From Bacillota bacterium (GTDB lineage Bacteria; Bacillota; SHA-98; UBA4971): a DNA stretch of 43,532 bases. The notes below the pieces were generated by a model. It was not told the origin of the DNA, searched no databases, and was given only the letters and a program-made list of their open reading frames with translations. The stretch covers positions 1 through 43,532 of the forward strand of contig DUVA01000111.1 of NCBI GenBank assembly GCA_012841305.1, written 5' to 3'. Each line of letters opens with the position of its first letter. The stretch's first letter is position 1. The position numbers and the translations under genes were made by a program. Below, one piece after another: positions 15,444 through 23,066 of the stretch.

Positions 15444-16235
15444 ATGGAGTACATAAGCTTGTCATACGCATCTCTTGGGATAGCGGTGCTGTTTATCGTA
15501 TCCGCCATGGTAGTCTCCTGCAGATATAGCTTAGGGCTCGAGAGGGATCTTGCGGTAGGGGCGGTAAGGGCGTTTGTGCAGTTAACCGCTATCGGGTATG
15601 TGCTTCAACTCTTGTTTGTTTCGGCGCGGTGGTATTATGTAGTGATAATGCTTATTATCATGCTTGCTGCGGCGATTAAGAATGCTGTAGCCAGACAGTC
15701 GGCAAAGCTCAAGGGCATGTTTACTACGTTAGGCATATCCATTTTTGTAGGGTCAGCCCTTACGACTGCTGTTGTGATAGGAATCATACTTCGCGTCAGG
15801 CCTTGGTACTCACCTCGGTACCTCATCCCTCTTGCAGGCTCAATCCTGGGTAATAGTATGACAGGCGCTGCCCTTGCTCTCAACCGTCTGAGATCTGATA
15901 TCACTCATAGAAAGCCGGAAGTCGAGGCTGCGCTGGCCCTCGGGGCTACATCCAGGCAGGCAATAATGCCTATGATTAGGGATGCGCTGAAATCTGCTAT
16001 GCTTCCGTCAATCTCCTCGCTCATGGTAGTGGGTATCGTCCATCTGCCTGGGATGATGGCAGGGCAGATTATTGCCGGGGCGTTTCCTGTAGATGCTGTG
16101 AAGTATCAGCTTATGGTCGTGTATATGATTGCAGCTGCGGTTGCCATAACATCCATGATGGTGGTATATCTCGCCACAAACCTTTTTTTCACGCCTGACC
16201 ATATGCTAAAGACTGAGGCTTTAGGTTCTACTTGA
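15444..16235 (+). CDS. fetB: UPF0014 permease, FetB (YbbM) like
   Basis: This 263-residue membrane protein has about seven hydrophobic segments (first at 5-25, last at 220-245). UPF0014/FetB marks are 'RAFVQLTAIGYVLQLLF', 'PLAGSILGNSMTGAALALNR' and 'LALGATSRQA', followed by 'SSLMVVGIVHLPGMMAGQI'. It should form the membrane part of a FetAB-type exporter, with iron or another metal as the likely substrate. Its ATG follows the fetA stop directly, so translation is probably coupled. The pair sits between two amino-acid importer operons and has no evident link to them. Confidence 0.8.
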   Translation: MEYISLSYASLGIAVLFIVSAMVVSCRYSLGLERDLAVGAVRAFVQLTAIGYVLQLLFVSARWYYVVIMLIIMLAAAIKNAVARQSAKLKGMFTTLGISIFVGSALTTAVVIGIILRVRPWYSPRYLIPLAGSILGNSMTGAALALNRLRSDITHRKPEVEAALALGATSRQAIMPMIRDALKSAMLPSISSLMVVGIVHLPGMMAGQIIAGAFPVDAVKYQLMVVYMIAAAVAITSMMVVYLATNLFFTPDHMLKTEALGST

Positions 16236-16302
16236 TAGTGAATGCTCATCCTTAAATGGGAGTTCCCCTGAATTCAAGGATTGACATGAAAACAGACTAC
16301 CG

Positions 16303-16323
16303 CTCGGAGATGATCTTTCCGAG
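16303..16323 (+). terminator. Weak hairpin downstream of fetB
   Basis: CTCGGA (16303-16308) pairs with TCCGAG (16318-16323) across a nine-base loop. There is no T run, so termination is uncertain. Confidence 0.25.
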
Positions 16324-16409
16324 GACTAACGCATAAATCATTCTTGAGATGAACTGAAAGAATACTTGTTCTGTTCGATTGCCGGCGACGACATTGCCGC
16401 AGATTCTTG

Positions 16410-16439
16410 TTGACAACCGGTACCCCGACGTGATAGTAT
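16410..16439 (+). promoter_or_regulatory. Sigma-A promoter of the T-box leader
   Basis: A perfect TTGACA (16410-16415) is 18 bases from TAGTAT (16434-16439). Transcription would begin near 16446, a few bases before the base of T-box stem I. Confidence 0.65.
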
Positions 16440-16445
16440 CGGGGC

Positions 16446-16757
16446 AATTGGAATAATCACTTGCGATGATTGGGGCTAGTAAGCGTATCACTACTGGCAA
16501 AGCGAGTCAGGGACAGTGTAAGCCTGGCGCTGGGAAGCACGACTGAATGGGCCTGGGAGCAGTGGGCCGGAAAGAACTTTGAGTCAAGTAGGGTCTACCG
16601 GGTTCCTCCCGATATAGAGGCAGGGTATAAGGAGATTAACCCTCCCGTACCCGGAGAGAGAGTCAGGCGAGTATTCCCATACTATGGGGAACTCATCCGG
16701 ACTAATTGGGGTGGCACCGCGGTAAGTACCCGTCCTCACAGTAGGACGGGTTTTTTT
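16446..16757 (+). ncRNA. T-box leader with tryptophan specifier
   Basis: All main T-box parts are visible. Stem I begins CACT...(GCGATGA kink-turn motif, 16463-16469) and has the AGTA S-turn (16478-16481) opposite GAA (16545-16547). The triplet right after GAA is TGG (16548-16550), the tryptophan codon, in the register of characterised glycine T-boxes (GAA-specifier). The antiterminator core GGGTGGCACCGCGG lies at 16709-16722; its TGGC pairs with GCCA, so the tRNA should have discriminator G, as bacterial tRNA-Trp does. The terminator is CCCGTCCT (16729-16736), six-base loop, AGGACGGG (16743-16750), then seven T. Uncharged tRNA-Trp should turn on the downstream importer genes. Confidence 0.87.
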
Positions 16758-16872
16758 GTGCCCTTTTCTAAAGTAGTGTCCGGCCTAGTGAGGTTCAGCG
16801 GAGAAAACCTCGTTCACATTGAGAGCGGGGACGACATCAAAAGCTACAAAGAAGCGAGGAGGCAGAGAAGAG

Positions 16873-18069
16873 ATGAAGAGACAGTTTCAGCTTCGGTTTA
16901 GGAGGACGCGGAATCTGGTCAAGTTCCTATCTATGGTAACTCTTATTCTATGTATCGGGACGGGTTTTGCGTACAGCAAAGAGCTTCCGCCTGTCAAGAT
17001 CGGCGCTGCAGGACCGTTTACAGGGGATTTGTCCAAGATAGGGTTGGATGCTCTAAACGCTATTCAGATGGCGGTAGAAGAGGCAAATGCCGAAGGTGGA
17101 ATCAAGGGACGGAAGATTGAAGTTGCAATCGGAGACGATATGGGAGACCCGTCTAAGGGGGTATTGGTAGCAGAGAAGTTTGCCATGGACAAGAACGTCC
17201 TCGGCGTCGTAGGCCCTATGAACAGTGCAACTGTCAGCGCTGCGCTCCCTGCATATGATCGGGCAGGTCTTGTGATAATCAGCCAGTCTGCCACGAACCC
17301 TGACCTTAGCGAACGGGGATACCGTGTCATGCACAGGATATGCCCTAGGGACGATGCCCAAGGCCCTGCTGCTGCCAGGTTCATTGCAGAAGAGGTCAAG
17401 GCAAAGAACGTCTACATCATCGACGACAAAGGCACCTACGGACAGGGACTGGCTGACCAGGTGGCAGCTGCCTTAGGCCCACTAGGGGTCAAAGTGACTC
17501 GAGGACAGATTACCCTTGAAGACCGAGACTTCTCACCTATCCTTACTCGGGTGAAAGCCACGCAACCGGACTTGATTTACCTTGGACTCTCAAACCCGGC
17601 TCAAGCTGCAGGCCTTATGAAACAGGCAATAGGCCTGGGCTTATCAGCCAGGTTCATGGGGGGAGACTGCATGAAAGAGAAGGATCAACTTGTCGCCGGC
17701 GCCGGAGGGGCAGCTGAAGGAATGTATGTTACTGCAATCGGAAAGGATATCGCTGAAGTTCCTGCTGCACGCGAATTTATCAAGAAGTTCGAAGGCAAAT
17801 ACGGCGCAATGAGCGTATTCTCCGGGCAGAGCTACGAGGCTACGAAGATCCTGATTGAAGCCTTAAGAGTAGCTGCGGGAGACGACCCGGCAGGCCTTAC
17901 TAAGGCCAAGGCACTGGATGCAGTCCATAGCATACGTGACTACAAAGGCATAATGGGCTTCCCTATAGGTTTTGACGAGAAAGGCGACGTATTAGGAGCC
18001 AGTATCTATGTATATCAGGTAGAAAACGGCGATTTCCGAGAGGTCAAAGAGTACCCTGCGGAGGTTTAG
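16873..18069 (+). CDS. HAAT ABC importer substrate-binding protein, system 2 (predicted tryptophan/aromatic)
   Basis: This 398-residue protein has a long basic-then-hydrophobic signal (about 1-35, cleavage near 'AYS-KE') and a LIV-type binding fold: 'PVKIGAAGPFTGDLSKIG', 'IKGRKIEVAIGDDMGDPSKG', 'GPMNSATVSAALPAYDRAG' and 'DDKGTYGQGLADQ'. The start is ATG at 16873, after AGGAGG; an open frame from 16470 runs through the T-box and is not coding. Downstream of the tryptophan T-box it is the receptor of system 2, so tryptophan or another aromatic compound is the inferred ligand, although the family is normally annotated as branched-chain. It shares only moderate similarity with the system 1 receptor. 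Confidence 0.87.
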   Translation: MKRQFQLRFRRTRNLVKFLSMVTLILCIGTGFAYSKELPPVKIGAAGPFTGDLSKIGLDALNAIQMAVEEANAEGGIKGRKIEVAIGDDMGDPSKGVLVAEKFAMDKNVLGVVGPMNSATVSAALPAYDRAGLVIISQSATNPDLSERGYRVMHRICPRDDAQGPAAARFIAEEVKAKNVYIIDDKGTYGQGLADQVAAALGPLGVKVTRGQITLEDRDFSPILTRVKATQPDLIYLGLSNPAQAAGLMKQAIGLGLSARFMGGDCMKEKDQLVAGAGGAAEGMYVTAIGKDIAEVPAAREFIKKFEGKYGAMSVFSGQSYEATKILIEALRVAAGDDPAGLTKAKALDAVHSIRDYKGIMGFPIGFDEKGDVLGASIYVYQVENGDFREVKEYPAEV

Positions 18070-18072
18070 TAA

Positions 18073-19002
18073 ATGGAACAGATTTTGGCTCAGCTTCCCC
18101 AGCAGGTAATAAACGGTCTTACATTAGGCAGTATCTATGCCCTTCTGGCGCTGGGGTACTCCATGGTCTACGGGATTTTGAGGATGCTCAACTTCGCCCA
18201 TGGTGATGTTTTCATGGTCGGGTCCTTGATAGGATGGGGAGTCCTCCAGTTATTCGTCAGGGGAGAGACTACGCTGGCAAGATCCGGGTTAGCGCTGGTT
18301 TCCATGGTGTGTGGTGCAGTGATTGTCACCTCAGCGTTGGGAGGCACAATTGAACGGTTTGCCTACCGTCCGCTTCAAAAGGGATCAAGGCTCACGACCC
18401 TTATCTCAGCCCTTGGCACGTCTATAATCCTGCAGAACGTGGCTATGCTTTTGACACAAGGGCGCGCGAAAGCTTATCAGACTGAACTTGTCATTTCGTC
18501 TGACTGGGCAATTAGCGCGCTCGGGGCTACCATATCCGCGACACGGCTTATCATAATCTGCGTGTCAATTGCGCTTATGCTGGCTATGGACTACGCGGTA
18601 ACCCATACAATGCTGGGAAAGGCCATGCGAGCTACGAGCCAGGACAGGGAAGCTGCAGAATACATGGGGATCAGGACTCAAAGGGTCATATCTGTTGCTT
18701 TCATCATCGGTTCAGGCCTGGCAGGGATTGCAGGTGTCATGATAGGACTTTACTATACACAGGTGGACTTCATGATAGGCTTTTCTGCAGGTATGAAGGC
18801 TTTTACCGCTGCGGTGCTGGGAGGCATCGGGAATATCCGCGGCGCAATGGCAGGCGGACTTGTCCTCGGACTTGCAGAAAGCCTCGGGGTTCTGTTTTTG
18901 GCGCCGGTATATAAGGACGTCATTGTCTTTTCGGTGCTTATTGCAGTGCTGATATTGAGGCCCCAAGGAATCTTGGGGAAACCTGTAGACGAGAAAGTAT
19001 AG
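18073..19002 (+). CDS. HAAT ABC importer permease, LivH family, system 2
   Basis: This 309-residue permease has about eight hydrophobic segments and the marks 'NGLTLGSIYALLALGYSMVYG', 'LNFAHGDVFMVGSLIGWG' and 'GMKAFTAAVLGGIGNIRGAM'. It begins four bases after the binding-protein stop, so the two are translated together. The region between residues 55 and 75 is longer than in the system 1 paralogue. It pairs with the permease domain of the following fusion protein. Confidence 0.9.
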   Translation: MEQILAQLPQQVINGLTLGSIYALLALGYSMVYGILRMLNFAHGDVFMVGSLIGWGVLQLFVRGETTLARSGLALVSMVCGAVIVTSALGGTIERFAYRPLQKGSRLTTLISALGTSIILQNVAMLLTQGRAKAYQTELVISSDWAISALGATISATRLIIICVSIALMLAMDYAVTHTMLGKAMRATSQDREAAEYMGIRTQRVISVAFIIGSGLAGIAGVMIGLYYTQVDFMIGFSAGMKAFTAAVLGGIGNIRGAMAGGLVLGLAESLGVLFLAPVYKDVIVFSVLIAVLILRPQGILGKPVDEKV

Positions 19003-19022
19003 GCGGGGGAGGGAAGGGAGCC

Positions 19023-21809
19023 ATGAATCGTAGCAAGAGATTTCCAGTCCGGCCGTGGATGATATATGCAGGATATGCTGTCTTAGCATTTCTCCCCCTC
19101 ATCACAGGGAACTTCTACTACATGAGACTCGGCGGGTCGGTTGCGTTGTATCTTATACTTGCCCTTGGCTTGAATATTGTAGCGGGTGAGGCAGGACTGC
19201 TTGATCTTGGATATGCTGCGTTCTATGGGATTGGGGCGTACACATATGCTTTACTTGCATCGCCTCAATTCGGACTGCATTTGCCTTTCTTGCCTGCAGC
19301 AGCTTGCGGAGTATCTGCATCAGCCTTGGCTGCACTCCTGGTGAGCATCCCCACGCTTCACTTAAAAGGCGATTACCTGGCAATGGTGACATTAGGCTTC
19401 GGGCAGATTATCCGTATCCTACTGAATAACCTGGATCGTCCAATCAACATCACAAACGGGCCTAACGGGATAGTAGCCATTGACGCACCTAGAATCCTTG
19501 GGGTAAGCTTCGATTCCCTTGAGATGTCCTATGCTTTCATATGGATAGTTGCAGTGGCTGCAGTCGTGATCGTAAGTCGAGTCGTGCGCTCAAGTGTCGG
19601 GCGTGCCTGGTCAGCTATCCGGGAGGATCCCGTGGCTGCATCATGCATGGGTGTTGATGTGGCCAGGTACCGAGTGGCTGCGTTTGTGTGGGGAGCCGCG
19701 CTTGCGGGGCTTGCCGGTGCTTTGTTTGCATCCTGGCAGAGGGCGATTTTCCCTCAGAACTTCACAATGCAGGAGACTATCACTGTCTATTGTATGGTGG
19801 TGCTGGGCGGGCTAAGGAGCCTTTCCGGTATTATGCTGGGTGTCCTGGCTTTGATCATCATTCCTGAAATGCTGCGCGCCTATAGTATTTACCGGATGTT
19901 GATATACGGGGTTGCGCTGGTGCTTCTTGCGATATACAGGCCCCAAGGGCTTATTCCGCAAAGCGCAGCTGGAATTGCCTCGTCTGTCAAAAGCATGTTG
20001 AGAAGTCCGGGCGTAGGTAGACCTGGGCACCGCTCAGCCGGAGGCTATGCCTGTGGCGATGTGGGCTTAGGCTATGCGTCATCTGGGACGCGGAAAACCG
20101 CCGGGACTCGGCAGGCGACCGGGACTCGGCAGGCAATTGAGATTAAGGATGTCACATGTTCCTTCGATGGATTAACAGCCTTGTCTGAGATAAACTTCAG
20201 CGTTAAGCCTGGTGAGGTGGTAGGCATCATTGGTCCCAACGGGGCGGGGAAGACTACGTTGTTTAATCTCCTTACCGGAGTGGTGAATCCCACGTCAGGC
20301 CGGATTGTAGTCCTAGGTAATGATATTACCCATATGCCACCTCATAAAATCGCTGAGTTGGGTGTTGTTAGGACATTCCAGAATATCAGGCTTTTCGAGA
20401 ACCAAAGCGTTCTGGAAAACGTCCTTGTCGGCTGCCACCTGAGGCTTAAGGGAGATGTGTACAGCGCGGTGCTGGGCACGAAGGAATACCGGAAGCGCCA
20501 TGCTGCCGGCGTAGAACAAGCGCGGGAAGCCTTGGAGTTCTTCGGCAAGGATTTGGCGTCTCGTGAAGCTGAACCTGCCAGGGATCTCTCTTATCCTGAA
20601 AGGCGCAGAGTGGAACTTGCAAGGGGACTGGCTTTGGCCCCTCGGATCCTGCTCCTGGATGAGCCGACAGCCGGGATGACACCTGACGAGGCGGAAGAAG
20701 TTGTCCGCGGGATCTGTGTTCTCAGAGAGCATGGATATACAGTCCTTGTTATAGAGCACAGGATGGACGTGATTGCAGGAGCGTGTGACAGGGTGATCGT
20801 CCTGGATCACGGTGAGAAGATCGCAGACGGGACTCCTCGGGAAGTGGTGGCAAACCCTGAAGTGATCCATGCATATCTCGGGACCGGGGGAGGGCAGGAT
20901 GCCGCCAAGGAGGCCGTGGGAGATAGCACAGATGAACTCGCCAGGGACGGGCAGGGGGACGCCGGGGCAGATGCCGAGGAGGTTGCAGGCATGCGCATTG
21001 AGCGTCCGGGTTTACCTGATGAACACTCATATGCATGTGACGCGTCTCCGGTTGTCGTTAGTGAACGCATGGCTGACCGTGAGAGACTGCACCCGACTGC
21101 TGAGCCGATCCTTGAACTTAGAGGCGTCCATTCATCATACGGTTCGGTAAAGGTGCTCCAAGGTATAGATGCCGAGATAAATCCAGGCGAACTTGTGGTT
21201 TTCTTAGGGAGCAATGCATCAGGTAAGACGACGATGCTGAAGACCATCCTTGGGAGGGTTCCGCCAACCTCAGGCGAGATCCTGTTCATGGGCGCCAGGA
21301 TAGACGGTATGCCTACTTCTGAAATTGCAAGGGCGGGAATTGGAATCGTGCCTGAAGGCAGAAGGATTTTCCCTCAGCTTACAGTGTTGGAGAACCTGGA
21401 GCTCGGAGGGTATGTGGTAAGAGACCGTCGATTGGCTGCGGAAGGCATTGACATGGCACTGGAGCTGTTTCCGCGACTTGCTGAAAGGCGCAACCAACTT
21501 GCAGGTACGCTGTCCGGAGGGGAGCAGCAGATGTTGGCAATATCCCGGGCATTAATCGCAGGGCCTAAACTCATCCTCATGGATGAGCCGTCCATGGGAC
21601 TTGCGCCTGTCCTGGTTGACAGAGTCATGGACGCAATTTCCGACATCAACCGGAGAGGGATGACAGTACTCCTTGTCGAACAGAACGCTCAAGCTGCGCT
21701 TACTATAGCTGACCGGGTATATATCCTTCGTTCAGGACGTGTTGTGGCTTCAGGCGCGGCGCGAGACTTCACAGAGGGCGATACAGTCACCAAAGCCTAC
21801 CTGGCATAA
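19023..21809 (+). CDS. LivM-LivG-LivF triple fusion: permease plus two ABC ATPases in one chain
   Basis: One unbroken 928-codon frame holds three proteins. Residues 1-312 are a LivM permease ('LGLNIVAGEAGLLDLGYAAF', 'LKGDYLAMVTLGFGQIIRI', 'IREDPVAASCMGVD'). A Gly/Arg/Thr-rich linker (about 313-368) follows. Residues 369-620 are a LivG ATPase (Walker A 'GPNGAGKTT' near 403, signature 'LSYPERRRVELARGL', Walker B 'ILLLDEPTAGM'). A second, acidic linker (about 621-692) leads to a LivF ATPase at 693-928 (Walker A 'GSNASGKTT', signature 'LSGGEQQMLAISRAL', Walker B 'LILMDEPSMGLAP'). Every catalytic motif is intact, so it should be active, with both ATPases tethered to the membrane. With LivH and the receptor it makes a complete importer of only three polypeptides. 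Confidence 0.92.
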   Translation: MNRSKRFPVRPWMIYAGYAVLAFLPLITGNFYYMRLGGSVALYLILALGLNIVAGEAGLLDLGYAAFYGIGAYTYALLASPQFGLHLPFLPAAACGVSASALAALLVSIPTLHLKGDYLAMVTLGFGQIIRILLNNLDRPINITNGPNGIVAIDAPRILGVSFDSLEMSYAFIWIVAVAAVVIVSRVVRSSVGRAWSAIREDPVAASCMGVDVARYRVAAFVWGAALAGLAGALFASWQRAIFPQNFTMQETITVYCMVVLGGLRSLSGIMLGVLALIIIPEMLRAYSIYRMLIYGVALVLLAIYRPQGLIPQSAAGIASSVKSMLRSPGVGRPGHRSAGGYACGDVGLGYASSGTRKTAGTRQATGTRQAIEIKDVTCSFDGLTALSEINFSVKPGEVVGIIGPNGAGKTTLFNLLTGVVNPTSGRIVVLGNDITHMPPHKIAELGVVRTFQNIRLFENQSVLENVLVGCHLRLKGDVYSAVLGTKEYRKRHAAGVEQAREALEFFGKDLASREAEPARDLSYPERRRVELARGLALAPRILLLDEPTAGMTPDEAEEVVRGICVLREHGYTVLVIEHRMDVIAGACDRVIVLDHGEKIADGTPREVVANPEVIHAYLGTGGGQDAAKEAVGDSTDELARDGQGDAGADAEEVAGMRIERPGLPDEHSYACDASPVVVSERMADRERLHPTAEPILELRGVHSSYGSVKVLQGIDAEINPGELVVFLGSNASGKTTMLKTILGRVPPTSGEILFMGARIDGMPTSEIARAGIGIVPEGRRIFPQLTVLENLELGGYVVRDRRLAAEGIDMALELFPRLAERRNQLAGTLSGGEQQMLAISRALIAGPKLILMDEPSMGLAPVLVDRVMDAISDINRRGMTVLLVEQNAQAALTIADRVYILRSGRVVASGAARDFTEGDTVTKAYLA
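20101..20136 (+). repeat. Tandem 18-base repeat in the first fusion linker
   Basis: Two consecutive copies of an 18-base unit (CCGGGACTCGGCAGGCGA, second copy with one change) encode repeats of Thr-Gly-Thr-Arg-Gln-Ala inside the LivM-LivG linker. A degenerate third copy may precede them near 20083-20100. The unit is a multiple of three, so copy-number change would alter linker length without a frameshift. Confidence 0.7.
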
Positions 21810-21852
21810 CCCGCAAGAACTGATTGGCAGAATTCAATATAACCGCGATAAT

Positions 21853-21897
21853 GACGTTCACTTAAACGTCCGTGGCCACGTTGATTTCCGTGTTTTT
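21853..21897 (+). terminator. Dyads and terminator-like end after the fusion gene
   Basis: GACGTT/AACGTC (21853-21858/21865-21870) form one hairpin, and CACG/CGTG (21877-21880/21889-21892) followed by five T forms a weak terminator. Mutually exclusive pairings with the CGTGGCCACG palindrome at 21871-21880 are also possible. The start of the toxin-antitoxin operon follows. Confidence 0.3.
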
Positions 21898-21956
21898 CTA
21901 TGGTAATCTATTCATGAAATTTCTTTTGCTGCATATTACTATTGGAGGAATAGCCT

Positions 21957-22328
21957 ATGTCAAGGGTGGTAACTATGGAGAATCAAGAACTGTTTTCTGC
22001 GCTTCGCAGGGTGTTCAATACTACAGAATATAACCGCGGTAGGCTCGGAGAAGCTGTCAAGGCTCATGAGGAAGCTGACCACGGAAACTGGTACTTTGTT
22101 CAGAGCAGCAGAGGCATAACCACTGCTATTATCCCTGTCAAGGAACTGGAAGAGCTCGTCAAAGCTAAGGACCATTTGGAGCGCTTGTTTGACATACTAG
22201 TCTACAAGGTGAGCGAAGAGAGGCTCCGAGATTCAGATGAGCTGATGAGCTTTGTGGAAGCTATGAAGAGACTCGATGTAGATGAAGCAGAAGTAGGAGA
22301 ACTCGTGGACCAGGTGGAATTTGAATGA
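21957..22328 (+). CDS. Putative type II antitoxin (Phd/YefM-like)
   Basis: This 123-residue acidic protein has an N-terminal part resembling Phd/YefM antitoxins ('NTTEYNRGRLGEAVKAHEEA', then 'NWYFVQSSRGITTAIIPVKELEEL', the strand and helix of the dimeric DNA-binding fold) and a helical, acidic C-terminal half ('DVDEAEVGELVDQVEFE') of the kind that wraps a toxin. GGAGGAA precedes the ATG. The stop overlaps the start of the next gene by four bases, as in many toxin-antitoxin pairs. The family assignment is moderate and rests mainly on size, charge and the neighbour. Confidence 0.6.
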   Translation: MSRVVTMENQELFSALRRVFNTTEYNRGRLGEAVKAHEEADHGNWYFVQSSRGITTAIIPVKELEELVKAKDHLERLFDILVYKVSEERLRDSDELMSFVEAMKRLDVDEAEVGELVDQVEFE

Positions 22329-22756
22329 CATGGGAGAAGCTTATTGAGCACGCTGTAGAAGAGGGTGCGTACATTCCCATCTTTCATCCTAAGGCTTTGA
22401 ATGAGTTGGAAGCAATGCTGAAAAGCGATAGAGGCAAGGGTAATGCAGTAGTGGCTGCCATCATCAAGCTTTGCCGAAACCCGCTTCCTAGAGACATGGG
22501 GGGCGTCGGTAATCGTCTGGGCAAGCGAAAGGGTAGCGGGAACTTAAAACCATTGCTATGTGCAAAGCTAAAAGGACTAGGCACAAGGATAGTGTACGCT
22601 CTTACCAAGCAAGAACCGGGAGAAGATGCCCACGAACCGGGAAAAACCGTTACCATACTCGCTATTGGCACAAGGGAAGATATGAAGGCATACATTGAAG
22701 CCTCACGGAGGAAATCGGATGTCTCGCCAGAGTGGCCAAGGGAGTGGCGAGACTAG
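22325..22756 (+). CDS. Putative RelE/ParE-like toxin
   Basis: This 143-residue basic protein has an N-terminal helix pair ('PKALNELEAMLKSDRGKGNAVVAAIIKLC'-type pattern, split over residues 23-51), then 'NLKPLLCAKLKGLGTRIVYALTK', which resembles the central strands of RelE/ParE toxins with basic residues lining the active face, and a closing strand 'TVTILAIGTREDMKAYIEA'. It is longer than most RelE proteins (90-110). The start overlaps the upstream antitoxin gene. If RelE-like, it would cut ribosome-bound mRNA; if ParE-like, it would inhibit gyrase. Sequence alone does not decide. Confidence 0.6.
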   Translation: MTWEKLIEHAVEEGAYIPIFHPKALNELEAMLKSDRGKGNAVVAAIIKLCRNPLPRDMGGVGNRLGKRKGSGNLKPLLCAKLKGLGTRIVYALTKQEPGEDAHEPGKTVTILAIGTREDMKAYIEASRRKSDVSPEWPREWRD

Positions 22757-22763
22757 CCCTCTT

Positions 22764-22785
22764 GGACGTTTGCGTCCTGTTTTTT
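22764..22785 (+). terminator. Intrinsic terminator of the toxin-antitoxin operon
   Basis: GGACG (22764-22768) pairs with CGTCC (22773-22777) across TTTG and is followed by TGTTTTTT. It lies just after the toxin stop codon. Confidence 0.65.
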
Positions 22786-23066
22786 GACTACGCACTGCCA
22801 AATGGCAGTCTGTGGTGTTCAGCGTTAATGCGTCCATAAAACGGTTTTTGGGGTGTTTCGTTAGGGTTTGTGCAGAGAAATCAAATACTCAGACATGACC
22901 TGCAGGAGTTTTCGAAAAGTTTACGAATATATACATTTAATGTCGAAATTGACACAATGTGGCCTAAACAAGAGACGACTGTTTCGGGAGAGATTATCTT
23001 GAAAGGGGGCTTCAAAGAGAAAGTGTTTCCGGCTCTAGGATTATAGAGAAATAGGAGGATGGTAGA
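22786..23066 (+). promoter_or_regulatory. Leader of the DcuC/M20 operon with dyads
   Basis: The region has no gene. It contains a perfect ten-base palindrome TTTTCGAAAA (22909-22918), an AT-rich run (22921-22940) and a near-palindrome TGTCGAAATTGACA (22941-22954) that includes a perfect TTGACA. No convincing -10 lies 16-18 bases after that TTGACA. The palindromes are candidate operators for a regulator of the carrier operon. A GGAGG ribosome site lies about ten bases before the ATG at 23067. Confidence 0.35.

Noticed and set aside
16470-16872. Open plus-strand frame upstream of and overlapping the second binding-protein gene
   Set aside because: It runs through the T-box stem I, antiterminator and terminator; the structured RNA explains the sequence and there is no ribosome site.
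20313-20870. Long minus-strand frame inside the fusion gene
   Set aside because: It lies fully antisense to well-conserved ABC ATPase motifs; codon structure of the sense gene accounts for it.
22949-22971. Perfect TTGACA before the DcuC-like gene as a sigma-A promoter
   Set aside because: No acceptable -10 lies 16-18 bases downstream; it is listed only as part of a dyad.
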